Positions 32,601 to 44,300 of a stretch of 64,000 nt of DNA are shown piece after piece. The notes under the pieces are model-generated. The model was not told where the DNA came from, did not search any database, and worked only from the letters and a program-made list of their open reading frames with translations. The number at the start of each line of letters is the position of its first letter. Within the stretch, counting starts at the first letter, position 1. The position numbers were made by a program, and so were the translations under genes. The stretch is from NCBI GenBank assembly GCA_963170055.1, contig CAUJGJ010000005.1, positions 657,901-721,900 on the forward strand, written 5' to 3'. This stretch comes from Halisarca cf. caerulea (lineage: Eukaryota > Porifera > Demospongiae > Chondrillida > Halisarcidae).

Positions 32601-35306
32601 GAACACACCACTCATGGGGAGGTGGGGGTGACCACACCAGTCATGGGGAGGTGGGGGTGAAAACACCACTCATGGGGAGGTGGGGGTGAACACACCACTC
32701 ATGGGGAGGTGGGGGTGAACACGCCAGTCATGAGGAGGTGGGGATGAACACACCAGTCATGGGGAGGTGCATGGGGGTGAACACACCAGTCATGGGGAGG
32801 TGGAGTGAACACACCAGTTAAGGGGAGGTGGGGGTGAACACACCAGGCATGGGGAGGTGGGGGTGAACACACCAGTCATGGGGAGGTGGGGGTGAACACA
32901 CCAGTCATGGGGAGGTGGGGGTGAACACACCACTCATGGGGAGGTGGAGTGAACACACCAGTTAAGGGGAGGTGGGGGTGAACACACCAGGCATGGGGAG
33001 GTGGGGGTGAACACACCAGGCATGGGGAGGTGGGGGGTGAACACACCAGTCATGGGGAGGTGGGGGTGAACACACCAGTCATGGGGAGGTGGGGGTGAAC
33101 ACACCAGGCATGGGGAGGTGGGGGTGAACATGCCAGTCAAGATTGCAATATGCATTGGCAAACACTAATAATGCCACAAATGGTCTTGGAGGATGGGATT
33201 ACAAGCCCTGTCCGCATCGAAACAAAATTCCATCTTGTTTTAGCACTGTCTTGTATCGATGGCAACAACTTATTTAGGTAAATTGTGACACAGAATGCTT
33301 CAGCACATTAGATGGAGGCATGCGTATAATGACTGCTTTCACTGCATTCCAATGGCCCTATACAGTTACCTATACATATAGAGGTATACTGTACAGTGGT
33401 CTGTTGTTGTTCACTGTGTATATAGTTGTACTGTACAGTGGTCTGTTGTTGTTCACTGTGTAGTTGTACTGTACAGTGGTCTGTTGTTGTTTACTGTGTT
33501 GTTGTACTGTCCAGTTGTCTGTTGTTGTTTACTGTGTAGTTGTACTGTACAGTGGTTTGTTATTGTTCACTGTGTAGTTTCCACATCGGTTGGGAGTCAA
33601 AGAATCCAGCTGCTTATAGTAAAGCTATTGAAATGGCTCACAATGTGTTTGAGTATGGTAAGTCCATTGGATACACCTTCACTCTACTTGACATGGGAGG
33701 GGGTTTCCCTGGACACTTTGGGAGTGAAGGGATCTTCCAAGACATTGCGTCAGCTATGAACAGCTCGTTACTGAAATATTTCAAAGATGAGAAGATCACA
33801 GTGATAGCAGAACCAGGAACATACTTTGGTATGTCTCCCTTCACATTAGCTGTTTGTGTTACAAGTAAGAGACAGGTGACAGAGAGTGGCTCTAAGGTAG
33901 GTTAGCTACTACAGTCTCATGGGCTATCTATGTACCGTATGTGCTTTAGTGTTTGCGAAGTGATCGCAAACCATAGTCTATTGTGAAACTCCATGAATCT
34001 TGGATTTCTTGTGATTATTGCATTTAGTATTCACAAATGGCCATGTTTGCCATTGCACGAGAGCCCGATCTGAACTTTAGCAGTGTAAACATTCACAGAT
34101 GGCTTCTAATCCACAAAAAACACAAATAAAGAGTCTCGTGATTGAAGCCCATATTATTATAGTTACTATATTTCCTTGATTTCCCATAGCTACTAAGCAG
34201 TATACATAATTATACTCTGAAAGAAGCAGTTTATGTTTCATAGTACTACTCTCAGCTGAACCACGATGAGTGCTTGTATTGCTATTTAACACAGTCGTCC
34301 ATTTTTCAAGCTTTACAAGGGCTGTGATGTGCGCATACTGGGGAACTTCCGCATGAAGGACACTTTGGGGACAACATAAATTTAGCTGATTTATTCTTTG
34401 CGGAGAGGTTATCCTCTTTGGGAGGTTCGAATGTAATGTAGGAATCATGCTGGGACTGTAAATATTGTCATTCTTAGAGAGGTTTTTTATGCCACTAGCA
34501 GAGGTTCCATTGTAATTGTTTTGTTTCTGAAGAATATTGAGAACATTGAGTACATTGTCACCAAATGTGTGAGCCATTCCTGTGGGGTAGCCTTTGTAGG
34601 TGTAGGGACCAGGGAGGCCAGGGGGGCTGCTCCTCACTTTTAGCAGTAGGGGTAAAATATACTGTTAGCCTTCATAGGCGTAGGAACCAGGGAGGTCATA
34701 TTTGCTCCCTCACTTTTAGCAAGTATAGGGGGCAAGTGTACATGTGTCTAGCATGCTGTTCCTGTGCATATGTTCCATGTAGAACTTTCCGCCCCCTCAC
34801 TTGTGTGAGGATCCCTACACCCGTGACTTTAATGAGTCCACTTAGACATACATAGTTCCCTCTGTCATTTGTAGGTTCAGAAGTGGATGTACTACATCAA
34901 TGAGGGGACGTACGGTTCCTTTCGATGGTATAAAGAGTACTACTCCAGAAATATCGTTCATTTGGTGCCCTCAACAGACGACAGACCTGTCACTAAAGCT
35001 ACTGTTTGGGGTCCAACCTGTTGCAGCACTGACGAGGTGCTCAGTGACATCTCACTCCCTGAGCTGAGCATTGGTGAATGGATGTACTTTGAGAACATGG
35101 GAGCCTATACTGGATCGGTGTGCTCCAATTTCAATGGTTTCCCAACACCACGATCGCTGTACTACATATCACAGAGTGATGCAGCTGAACTGGTGAGCCA
35201 GTGTTCCTCAGGTTATGATCTGACAATGTACACACTGCTGGCATGCTCTACAGAGGCTGTAGAATCATTGGACCTGTTGAAACTGAGATCTGAGCTTATA
35301 GTATAA
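26658..35306 (+). CDS. Ornithine-decarboxylase-like protein, copy 1
   Basis: Exons 26658-26907, 27487-27649, 28657-28878, 33578-33896 and 34875-35306 join in phase to 461 residues, the same length as mammalian ODC. Fold type III PLP-decarboxylase features are kept: the PLP lysine in FYAVKCN, GFDCASKEEI (Asp88, Glu94 in mouse numbering), the FH motif, DMGGGFPG, WGPTC and ENMGAYTGSVCSNFNGF. Several ODC residues differ: HVGSG is HIGWE, the EPGR Arg277 is Thr (EPGTYFG), the residue after WGPTC (Asp361) is Cys, and the Asp332 segment (LYDH) is not recognisable. Vertebrate antizyme inhibitors also lack Arg277. It may be a pseudoenzyme that binds antizyme, or a decarboxylase with another substrate. 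The start is the first ATG; an upstream in-frame GTG is not used. Confidence 0.85.
27760..28545. repeat. 31-bp minisatellite, ODC copy 1 intron 2
   Basis: About 25 units of GTGCTGGATTGGGGAGTGAG plus AAGGAGGGAGG, with point variants. The orthologous array is in copy 2. The long Pro/Ser frames on the minus strand are artefacts. Confidence 0.95.
28969..30332 (-). mobile_element. 5'-truncated Penelope-like element
   Basis: The minus strand encodes the end of a PLE reverse transcriptase (GSPVSVVMANLVMEDVE, RYWKRYIDDTFAILS), a linker and a GIY-YIG nuclease domain (GIVYRVPCLDCSKVYIGQSG), then a typical C-terminus (ALAEHTWSTGHKVDL). Breaks are a frame change near 30100 and an in-frame TGA near 29530, where EHR-AIQKAD would be expected to read through. 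The empty site in ODC copy 2 (AAAATAGTGCCTTCTTTAG, about 43919-43937) confirms the boundaries. A decayed hammerhead-like motif lies near the 3' end. Located in intron 3 of ODC copy 1. Confidence 0.85.
29049..29095 (-). ncRNA. Decayed hammerhead ribozyme motif of the Penelope-like element
   Basis: The minus strand reads CTGATGA (29088-29082), then a stem GGCAGT/ACTGCC with a loop, then AAAA where GAAA is required, then TGTTGGATC. PLE terminal repeats are known to carry hammerhead ribozymes of this layout. The G-to-A change at the GAAA box should abolish cleavage. Confidence 0.5.
30340..30849. mobile_element. Harbinger-like MITE with TTA target duplication
   Basis: GGCCCCATTTACA at the left and TGTAAATGGGGCC at the right are flanked by TTA (30337-30339 and 30850-30852). 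Inverted similarity continues inward (GGATA motifs). It is 510 bp, without an ORF, and is absent from the corresponding place in ODC copy 2. Confidence 0.8.
31423..31583. mobile_element. Degenerate pogo-type MITE, copy 1
   Basis: CAGGGAAGCCTCTATTAAAG to GTCTCACTG, flanked by TA. The equivalent element is at 44541-44705 in copy 2, so this insertion predates the gene duplication. Confidence 0.65.
31650..33140. repeat. 29-bp minisatellite, ODC copy 1 intron 3
   Basis: About 50 units of TCATGGGGAGGTGGGGGTGA plus ACACACCAG. The variant words ACTC/AGTC and AACA/ACCA form longer repeated blocks, indicating higher-order duplication (for example about 31990-32130 versus 32630-32760). Confidence 0.95.
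33395..33577 (+). repeat. Tandem 36-42-bp repeat ending at the exon 4 acceptor, copy 1
   Basis: Four to five units of TTGTACTGTACAGTGGTCTG plus TTGTTGTTCACTGTGTAG. The last unit supplies the real 3' splice site before 33578, so each unit carries a copy of that acceptor. Confidence 0.8.
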
Positions 35307-35648
35307 ACTACAACTGTGAAGCCTCTGGTAGCTAGTGGACCATCCTAAATAAGGACACAGTCTACCATACACCTCTCTACAAAGGAGAACACATTTGGTT
35401 CAAAAGTAACTTTTCTCTATGATCAAATACATTTGGAACCTCCCAAAGAGGACAACCTCTCTACAAAGGACAAAGCAGCGGACTTTATGTCATCCCCAGT
35501 GTGTCCTTTATTCACAGGCTCCATGCACTGAATTACCAGCAAGTCCTATCTCAAAACATTCTGAAATTGTGTAGCATCTCCACATGGTCCGGTGTTATCA
35601 TTATATTATTGCTATGCATTGTACGCTGGTAGTTTATGACCAGCTAAT

Positions 35649-35654
35649 AATAAA
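35649..35654 (+). terminator. Candidate polyadenylation signal, ODC copy 1
   Basis: AATAAA about 343 nt after the stop codon, at the same context (CTAATAATAAATGTA) as in copy 2. Confidence 0.45.
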
Positions 35655-35817
35655 TGTACTTCAAGACGTCCTATTCTATTACTGGGCGGTCATTTGTCCT
35701 AGCAAAGCTCGTTGCAGTCTATTACTTGTTAGTAGTTTGTGCACAGAAATATCATTAAGAGACCCCAGCTCATGTATGTACCTCTGTGGTGCTACCTAGT
35801 GGAACCTCTATCATAAG

Positions 35818-36189
35818 GACACTACTGGGACCACAGTGAGCTCTCTTGTACAGTGAAACCTCTATAGTAAGGACACTACTGGGACCACAGTGAGCTCTCC
35901 TGTACAGTGAAACCTCTATAGTAAGGACACTACTGGTACAATGAAACCTCTATAGTAAGGACACTACTGGGACCACAGTGAGCTCTCCTGTACAGTGAAA
36001 CCTCTATAGTAAGGACACCACATGGGACCACAGTGGACTGTCCTGTTTATATGGAGGTGTCCTTATTTCAAAGGATTCAACCGTACATATGTCAATGTGA
36101 GGGACCTCAAATGGGACAGAGAAATGGTGTCCTGTTAAAGGAGGTTGCTGCATTTTGGAGGTGTCCTTTTATAGAGGTTTCGCTGTATG
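35818..36189. mobile_element. Cluster of pogo-type terminal repeats
   Basis: Repeated words CAGTGAAACCTCTATAGTAA, GGACACTACTGGGACCACAG and a final inverse GAGGTTTCGCTG. Four to five 5' ends in tandem precede one 3' end, so a partially amplified element. A shorter version is in copy 2 (48945-49172). Confidence 0.6.
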
Positions 36190-36662
36190 CACATACGTAC
36201 AAATGCATGTTTGTTTGTTGTTACAAGCAAATTAATATTATTCAAGGAAGTTAATACAGCGGAACCTTTTTAGGACAACTCCCTTAATGAGAAGTTTCTC
36301 TTAAGACAAAACACATAAGTCCAAGGGTAAGTTTAGTTAAGACGAAATTCTCTTAAGGCGAACGTTTATGGGGTGGTCCCTTGGGTTGCGTCTTAAGATC
36401 GAGGGTTCACTGCACAATCTGTATTGTGTTGTGTAGAATCAATGCAGCTCGAAACTATGGTCCAATGCTTATGTTCGTCAATGACAGGTGAAATATGTCC
36501 CAGAGTTAAAAGGCAGCACATTCACAGAGTCAGTGGATACAGATTCAATGGAGAAACCATGATTGCATACTCCACTATGTATATAGTTATATTAATATGC
36601 ATAATATTATTTTTGAGTTGTTCAATCTATTTATATAATATTATGAGTATATGACTAGAACA

Positions 36663-37560
36663 TTTTGTACACGTATATGTGTGTGCCACACATGCATAAG
36701 TGCATGGAGTGCATGAAGGTGGGTTAACGTTGCATGATGTACGTGGACAGTATTGCTATACAACGGGTCATATATATATACACTGTCAGATAAATTCCTA
36801 TAGCTGTTCCTGAGACTGGTGGGAGATATATGGTATGTAATGCCGTGAATGTTCCCCTGCCGTAAGACGTCCCCCTATCATTCTATCAATACTAAACCCT
36901 AACCCAACCCTATAACCCGATAACGCCTCGATGGTATGGAGTTTGTATTTGATAAGCACCCATGCCGCGGACAACTTTTATAGGGAAGACAAGATTTAGT
37001 GTGACAGGTATAGTATGTGTCCATAATGAGAGGTGGATGTCTTGCATGCAGTACTATTTTTTCAAACTTATCATCACTGCATGGTGAAAGTAGACTGGCC
37101 ATGTGTGCATGATCATGAGGTGCACAGTCTGTACTTGTTATGCATGCACTGTACATCTTCTCCAGGCCTGGAATAATAATGTATAGATCATGAACAATTA
37201 ACTTGGAGCATGTGCATGCTCTTTAAGGATCTATAATATATACTATAGTGAGATGAGACTACATGCAAGTATGTTAGAGCATGCATGCGTTTATTAATAA
37301 CCGGGTGCGTTAATTGGCTGAAAATCTCCCAAAGTTGCCCCAGGAAAATTTGGTTACTTAGCAACTTGTATATAGACCGATATGTCCTCTGGTTGAATGT
37401 GATAAGATTGTCACTGACGTGTCATTTCGGCTGAATCCGGCAAACTAAGTTTTTGATTGTTTCTGGAGAGGTTCAAGCTACAGCCACTTGCTATTCTGTC
37501 TTGGTTTACAACGCCTGAAGGTGTCTATGATGTCTTATCAGATCACAAAGTAAGTTGCGT
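36663..37560. other. Spacer after the first duplicate; no gene seen
   Basis: The end of the duplicated block is about 36662. A stretch CTAAACCCTAACCCAACCCT at 36892-36911 resembles telomere repeats only by chance. No supported ORF. Confidence 0.5.
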
Positions 37561-37700
37561 CAATTTGTAAAGCTGTTACAATTCAAGTTCAAGTTCAAGT
37601 TCAAGTTCAAATTATTTAAACAGGAGATCACCACAGCACAAATAGCTGGGTTAAAGGAGAATCCTGCAAATACATACACAGACATTAAATCCAAAAATGA
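37561..37700 (-). mobile_element. Possible LINE 3' end with hexamer tail
   Basis: On the minus strand GATCTCCTGTTTAAATAA is followed by (TTGAAC)n. Short-tandem tails of this kind mark 3' ends of RTE or CR1-type LINEs. Upstream coding sequence was not recognised. Confidence 0.35.
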
Positions 37701-37916
37701 ATAAGAGAGATGGATAGAGGAAAAAGAAACAAGATACACAACAAGACGATCGAGACGGACAATCAAATACAGTGCAATTGTACACATAAAATCAAAAATG
37801 ACAAAAAATACACAGACAAAAAAAACAAAAAACACAAGGACAATTTAATTGTAATACTCACCAGTGTTTCTTCTTTCCACCGTGGCCGGCAGTGAAGTGT
37901 TCGAAAGGATCGCTGA

Positions 37917-37947
<31 letters not shown>

Positions 37948-37948
37948 A

Positions 37949-38250
37949 CTTGATCAGTACGGATTGGAAAACATAGGCAAATGGGTGGAAGAAATTGGGA
38001 AAGTACTTGAAGTGAAGTTAAAATGCGAGCCTGATCTGTACGATAGCCTAAAACAGCGCTACAGAAACTACAAGCGATCGTTTAAGAACAAGAAAGGTGG
38101 ACGCACGCAAAAGCTTTTTCGTAACATGGACCGTGCCCATCAAAGATCACCACTTTGAGGTACAGGCACTTAGAGAAGACTTCGAGCGAGTGAATGGGCG
38201 GATAAGGGAGCTTTCTCAGTCTACACATAAGTGCAGTTACATTTTATTTC
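37949..38250 (+). pseudogene. Basic protein fragment, unknown
   Basis: Directly after a (TTA)n tract a frame reads DQYGLENIGKWVEEIGKVLE, then KLKCEPDLYDSLKQRYRNYK and a Lys/Arg-rich end, stopping at TGA near 38156. A shifted frame continues FEVQALREDFERVNGRIREL, suggesting one frameshift in a coiled-coil-like protein. Probably a transposon or gene relic. Confidence 0.35.
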
Positions 38251-38446
38251 TTTATCATAATAATAATATATAATAAGTATACCGCATTTTACGAAGTATA
38301 AGGTGTACCATGGTCTTAAACAACATCACTTTATCAACCAAAATAACCATTCAGTGCATAAGGCGAACCACGCGTTTTAGGCATCGAAACTGCAACTTTT
38401 ACCCTATTATGCATACAACCATATACAGTATATGTATATATATATA

Positions 38447-39017
38447 CAGGGCTGTAGGAAGGACTTATGCGTTGGTCCGGCCATAAACATGGGATGCATC
38501 TCTTTCTTGTAACGAAACTACATATTATAATACTATACACATAATATGTCATGCTATCATGAATTTTTACACTAAACCATTCGAAACCAATTCACTCAAT
38601 ATTTTGATAGTGGAATGGTCTTAAACTTGGAATCTCTCAAATGACTTTTTCTGTGTTTACTGTATAGTGCATGTCATCGACCAATTACCCCCATCATACA
38701 GACAGTACCACACTTATTTGGCTTCGATATCGCACGTTTCATGACGTCATCATCAAGATGTCTCCCCGCTGATCTAACGGATTATCTAACGGATTTTGGA
38801 CCCTTCTTTAGAATCCATGAACGTATCGCTTCTAAAACGCTAGACTGCTTGAAATTTCAAAGGGTTCATATAACGCCATTACTTTATATCTTCATTTGCT
38901 TAAGTTACCTTCAACTTTAGTGTTAAAAGATGCCAGCACTGTTAGTTTTTTTTATCAGTGCCCTGAAAGTTGGTGCGGCCATGGCCGGACCAACCGCAGC
39001 AGCCCCTACGGCCCATA
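38447..39017. mobile_element. MITE-like element with imperfect TIRs
   Basis: AGGGCTGTAGGAAGGACTTA with GTTGGTCCGGCCAT at the left pairs with ATGGCCGGACCAACCGCA and GCCCCTACGGCCC at the right. There is no ORF in the 570-bp body. Confidence 0.5.
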
Positions 39018-39181
39018 TAGCATAGTGTATATGTGTGTGTGATGCATGATCATATAATATGATATTATAGTACTAATACTATTTGATGCATGTAGATAGC
39101 TGGAAATAGCTGCCTACAAGGCTACATGCCATCTACCCTCAAATACGTATGTGATTATTCCATTCCCTCACCACGTGTACA

Positions 39182-39420
39182 GAGCAATCTGAAGTGCCTC
39201 CTAAACGTAATAAAGCATATGGAGAATGCAGTCAGGGTCATCAGCGGAAAATCAGGAAAGCTGTAGCTCAGACTTGTAGTACGGTGATGGTGGAGAAGAT
39301 GGGTGTTGTACCTACTATGATTGTATACAAGGATCCACTCACCGACAAGAATTCCGTCATTAAAGTGTCAGACTCTGAGGAGTCTGCTGAATCTGATGTC
39401 AAACAATTATATATTAACCC
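39182..39420 (+). pseudogene. Candidate exon of unknown protein
   Basis: After an acceptor-like GTGTACAG the frame reads EVPPKRNKAYGECSQGHQRK, IRKAVAQTCST and VYKDPLTDKNSVIKV, then an acidic Ser/Glu segment. It resembles the basic N-terminal part of retroelement-associated proteins, and a retroelement relic follows on the same strand. Confidence 0.3.
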
Positions 39421-40044
39421 ATTATATATTATATTGAATACACAGGGGTGTTAAATGGTGTCCTGTTAAAGGAGGTGCATGGCTACGTACATTTTGGAGG
39501 TGTCCTTTAATAAAAGTTTCTCTGTATATGGTAGACCTTCACACTCTAGTGGTTCTTGTGCAAACTCACTGCACACCCAAAGGACCCCCCATATCCAAAG
39601 GACCCACCCACATCCAAAGGACCCACCTACACCCAAAGGACTCACACCCAAAAGACCCACCCACAATCTAAGGACCCACCAACACAGAGTACACAACACT
39701 CAACAAGTATGTATTATGACTGCTAGCAACTGACACTGCACAGCTATAATATTATAGTGGTCAGCATTGTGGTGTCAACCAGTGCAGGCCATAACTCTGA
39801 ACATAGAATTGTGTACTGTTTTGTTTCGTTTGTTTCCATGATTCTTTTCTCTTGACAATGTTCTGTAGTCCATAAATTATGCATGCATGATTGTTTTCTG
39901 GGCAGTGCACATGTGTGCCCCCCCTTTATTGATTCAAGATTTTCCCCCCATGCATGTTCTACGAAAGAGTCCGAACATCTTTCTTGTATTCTCACGTATA
40001 TGTCCAGTTTGCTCATGATGTCATCACAAAAATCCAGCTATCTG

Positions 40045-40085
40045 CGCCATAGATACTCTATACTCCGTATAGAGTATCTATGGCG
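40045..40085. repeat. Perfect 18-bp-stem hairpin
   Basis: CGCCATAGATACTCTATA, loop CTCCG, then the exact inverse. Isolated; no T-run follows, so not a terminator-like element. Confidence 0.85.
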
Positions 40086-40199
40086 TGACAAACCCATGCA
40101 GTCAGTGCTATAATAAAATTCATTGAGTGAAACTGTATAAAATGTGTTCACTTTACTGTCAATTTAAAATTGCTCCCTTGCACATAGCATAGAACAGTC

Positions 40200-41145
40200 C
40201 CATTTATTCCCCAAACCATCAAAGAAGAACAGAAGAAGATCAAAGTAGATTTGAAAAACAAGAAGACAAACTTTAAGAAAGGAAAAGAGCAATCCGAAGA
40301 TTTCAAGAGGCTGAATTCGAGTCTGCAAAGATCTGCAACCCTCTCAATGGAGAAAGGAGCATCCAACTGGCTATCTGCACTTCCTCTCAGGAAGGAAGCA
40401 TGGTTTCACTCTTCACAAGGGAGCATTTAGAGACGCTTTGTGCCTAAGATATGGTTGGAGACCTCCCAACCTCCTGGAAAGATGTGTTTGTGGGACAGCA
40501 TTAGCAGTGGAACATGCCATGAGCTGTCCACATGGTGGTTTCGATCCCCATCATGCAGTACAATGAGTTAAGAGACATGACTAACCTGTTGTCAGAAGTC
40601 TGCTGTGGAGTGGGTATTGAGCCCTCCCTCCAACCACTAGCAAATGAGACTTTGAGATATCGTACAGCCAATAGAGAAGAAGGAGCACAACTGGACATTG
40701 TAGCGGAGCCTTTTGGAGTCACAGACAATGCACATTATTTTTCATGTAAGGGTGTTCAACCCACTTGCACCTAGTCTGAGAAACACCTCCCTACCCAGCT
40801 GCTACAGACAGAAGGAACAAGAAAAAAAAAGAGCATATGATCAATGAATCAGGGACATAGAACATGGCTCCTTCACTCCATTGATTTTCTCAACATCCGG
40901 AGGACTGGGACCAGCCGCCACAGTTGTGTACAAGAGGCTAGCTGCACTTCTCTCAGAGAAACAAGGAAAGCAGTATGGATTAGTCATGAACTGGATGCGA
41001 TGCAAATTGAATTTTTCCCTGCTCAGATCATCCATCACATGTTTGCGTGGATATCGATCTCCTCGTCAAGCATCTGGAACATCTACCAACAGTATCAAGC
41101 CAGCGAGCATTGTGTGCAAGACTGTTTATCACTAATTATATCAAT
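40200..41145 (+). mobile_element. Degenerate non-LTR retroelement ORF, C-terminal part
   Basis: Several frames in order encode parts of a C-terminal region widespread in invertebrate LINEs: KGASNWLSALPL, then (shifted) HKGAFRDALCLRYGWRPPNL with a CVCG/EHAMSCPHGG zinc-like motif, then NELRDMTNLLSEVCCGVGIE, GAQLDIVAEPFG, and last STSGGLGPAATVVYKRLAAL with MRCKLNFSLLRSSITCLRG. At least four frameshifts or stops; inactive. It lies just upstream of ODC copy 2. Confidence 0.7.
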
Positions 41146-41329
41146 CTAATTTTTTCTCTCAGTTGGACTATTGTAATGTACATGATTTGCACATAGTATA
41201 CATGATAATAATGTACGTACGTATTCATCAATCATGCACCGTTTAAAACGCACGCGCGCACCAGTTAACGTATGTACGTACGTATGTATAATGTCCCTAG
41301 CTGTAGAGAATTCTCATAGGTTGGCAACT

Positions 41330-44300
41330 ATGCGAGTTTGTCACCGATTCTTCAAATTAAAGTTCTTAAGGCTCGACTCAAGGCTCAAGTCTTTTCAAAA
41401 TGGGGATAATGGTAGATTGGGCCGTATAAAGGCAGCTCCCTCTCCCAAGCAACGTCAGGAGCCACTTTACGTGTCAGTGGTAGCAGATAACTCAACTGTG
41501 CGAGATTTCTTGGATGGTGTCGTTTCAGGACAAGAGGATCCGTTCTTTGCTGTGGATTTCGGTCGTTTGTTTCGCCTCTACAAGCAGTGGAGAAATCTAC
41601 TACCACGAGTCGATGCATTTTACGGTATAATTTCCATTGAATCGTATATAGTGGAGTAACATTTGGAACAGGGCCTGTCACTTATGTTGGTCTTTTCTTG
41701 AGGTTAAGTTGCCCAGCAATCCTTACCACTGCCAAACTCCCCCTTCATGGAGACAATACAGACGAGAAATAATGTATGTAGCTTGTGGTTGACACAGTGA
41801 CTGCTTTTGGCCTGATTTTTCTAAATTCCCTGCTGTTCCAAATCACTCCGTTTTGTGTACCTTGATTACTGGTGATTTTAATTTCAATGCTGCATGGTGT
41901 TTGGTTGTCTGGGGGGGGGGGGGGGGGGGGGGGGGGGGTATGCTCCCTTATCCCTTACGCCTACCCTGGGGTTGATGCATAGTCAGCACATCAGTGATCA
42001 TGCTTATGGGGCATAGGCACCTGCCGTGCTGCTTTTAGAAGTTTCTTGAGGGTGGGCATTGGACCAGGGGGATGAACCATCATAAACCAGGGGATCCATA
42101 GTTACGTGCAAATGAAGATGAATCTGGGGAACGAATCCCCCCACATGCACACACTTAAGTGCAGGCTTGATAGGTATCAAAACGCCAGGTAAGGCTAAAG
42201 GAGGCATAGCTCCCTCACTGTATTTTTTTTATTATTGGGAGTCCATATTGTTGTGTTCCACTGAGTACTACTGGTCCACTCATCCCCTGTGTACGAACAA
42301 CATTCTGTGGGCTACCCTGTATGTATAGGGTGACTACAGTGTCTGTGATACCAATATTGTTTTTGATAGTGTGTTAGACCAGTACGCAGGGTTTCTGACA
42401 GGACGTCAATGTTGATTGTGAAGTCAGAATCAGTTAGTTTGATACATTGTCCAATCTTGATGCCACCAAGTTCACTATGCTAAAAGCATCATGTCAAACC
42501 CTGACAAGAGCTTCCTTTTCCCTCCATTAGTAAACCCCATGTGTGTCTATAGCACTGTATCTTTTCCGAGAGTCACTGATAACAGCAGTGACACCCTTAA
42601 AATCCTGGGGCATGGGATTGGTTGCATGCTGAACTGAGGTCTGATCCACTTGATATTGCGCGTCCATTAAATGACCTCCTAGCTGCATGAAAGTCCGTCC
42701 CCTCAAGCTTCCCTTTGACACAAGAATTGATATATTTCTATTGATGCAGCTGTCAAATGCAACAGTGATCCAGGTCTTCTGTCTGTACTTGCACAACTTG
42801 GAGCAGGTTTTGACTGTGCCAGTAAAGAAGAAATAAGATCAATTCTTGATTTGGGAGTCCTGCCGGAGAGAATTATTTATGCTCAAACTGCAAAGCAATT
42901 GTCCCACTTAAAGTGAGTGTGATATATCTCGTATATTTCTGTTTACATTGGTAGACTGATTTCGTGCTTTTGGTCACACCACATGCAATGCTATTTCATT
43001 GATGTGGAGGAGTGAGAAGGAGGGAGGGTGCTGGATTAGGGAGTGAGAAGAAGGGAGGGTGCTGGATTAGGGAGTGAGAAGAAGGGAGGGTATTGGATTG
43101 GGAAGTTAGAAGAAGGGAGGGTGCTGGATTGGGGAGTGAGAAGGAGGGAGGGTGCTGGATGGGGAGTTAAGGAGGGAGGATGGTGGATTGGGGAGTGAGA
43201 AGGAGGGAGGGTACTGGATTGGGGAGTGAGAAGAGGGAGGGTGCTGGATTGGGGAGTGAGAAGAAGGGAGGGTATTGGATTGGGGAGTGAGAAGGAGGGT
43301 GCTGGATTGGGGCGTGAGAAGGGGGAAGGTGCTGGATTCGGGAGTAAAAAGAAGGAAGGGTGATGGATTGGGGAGTGAGAAGGAGGGAGGGTGCTGGATT
43401 GGGGAGTGAGAAGGGGGAGGGTGCTGGATTGAGGAGTGAGAAGGAGGGAGGGTGCTGAATTGGGAAGTGAGAAGGACGGAGGGTGCTGGATTAGGGAGTG
43501 AGAGGGATGAGATGGGGAGGGAAGGATAACCACTTAAGCTCTGTATGTTATTTTGTGTGTGTATATGCGTACAATGATTATGTTGTCTGTTCATTGTGTG
43601 AAATGTGCCCATTTTCCAAGATTTGCTGTAGAATCCGGTGTTCACAAGTCCACATTTGATGGTAAAGAAGAGCTTATCAAAGTGGCCAATGCAGACCCTA
43701 AGGCAGAACAGGTCCTTCGAATCAGAGCTGATGATGAAGAAGCTGGCGTAACTCTGGGTAGTAAGTTTGGAGCTACTCTATCTGAAGCACACCATCTTTT
43801 GGATATAGCACAACAGATGGGCGCCAATGTCATTGGTGTGAGGTGAGTGCTCTGTGTACGTACATCAGTATAGTTTAGCGCCGGTCAAAGGCAATGGAAC
43901 ACTTGCCATGTGTTTGGAAAATAGTGCCTTCTTTAGTTGGAACCTTTTACGTAGATGCTAAGTACAAATGTTTATAGTCTACTCACATATACAGTACGTA
44001 TCCGTGCGTAGTACATACATGAGCAGAACATGAACTGTATGTATGTATTACGTACATGCTGAAGTATTCTTTCCTTACTGTGAATGGTCGGGGCTATGGG
44101 GTGCCTTTCTCTCACATTAGGTAAAATGTACAATCCTTGATCTGTTTGAAATTGTAGAGAGTGAAATATTTTGATTTTTCTGCTGAATCTCACCACATGT
44201 GACTAGTTTAGGTACAGCTGCGTGGTTCTATATTCAGTATTGTTGTCAGCAATCACTAGTGTTCAAATTTACACATGCAGTAGCAGCTGCTACACCTACC

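Noticed and set aside
36890..36912. Interstitial telomere repeat (CCCTAA-like)
   Set aside because: Only two to three imperfect units; expected by chance.
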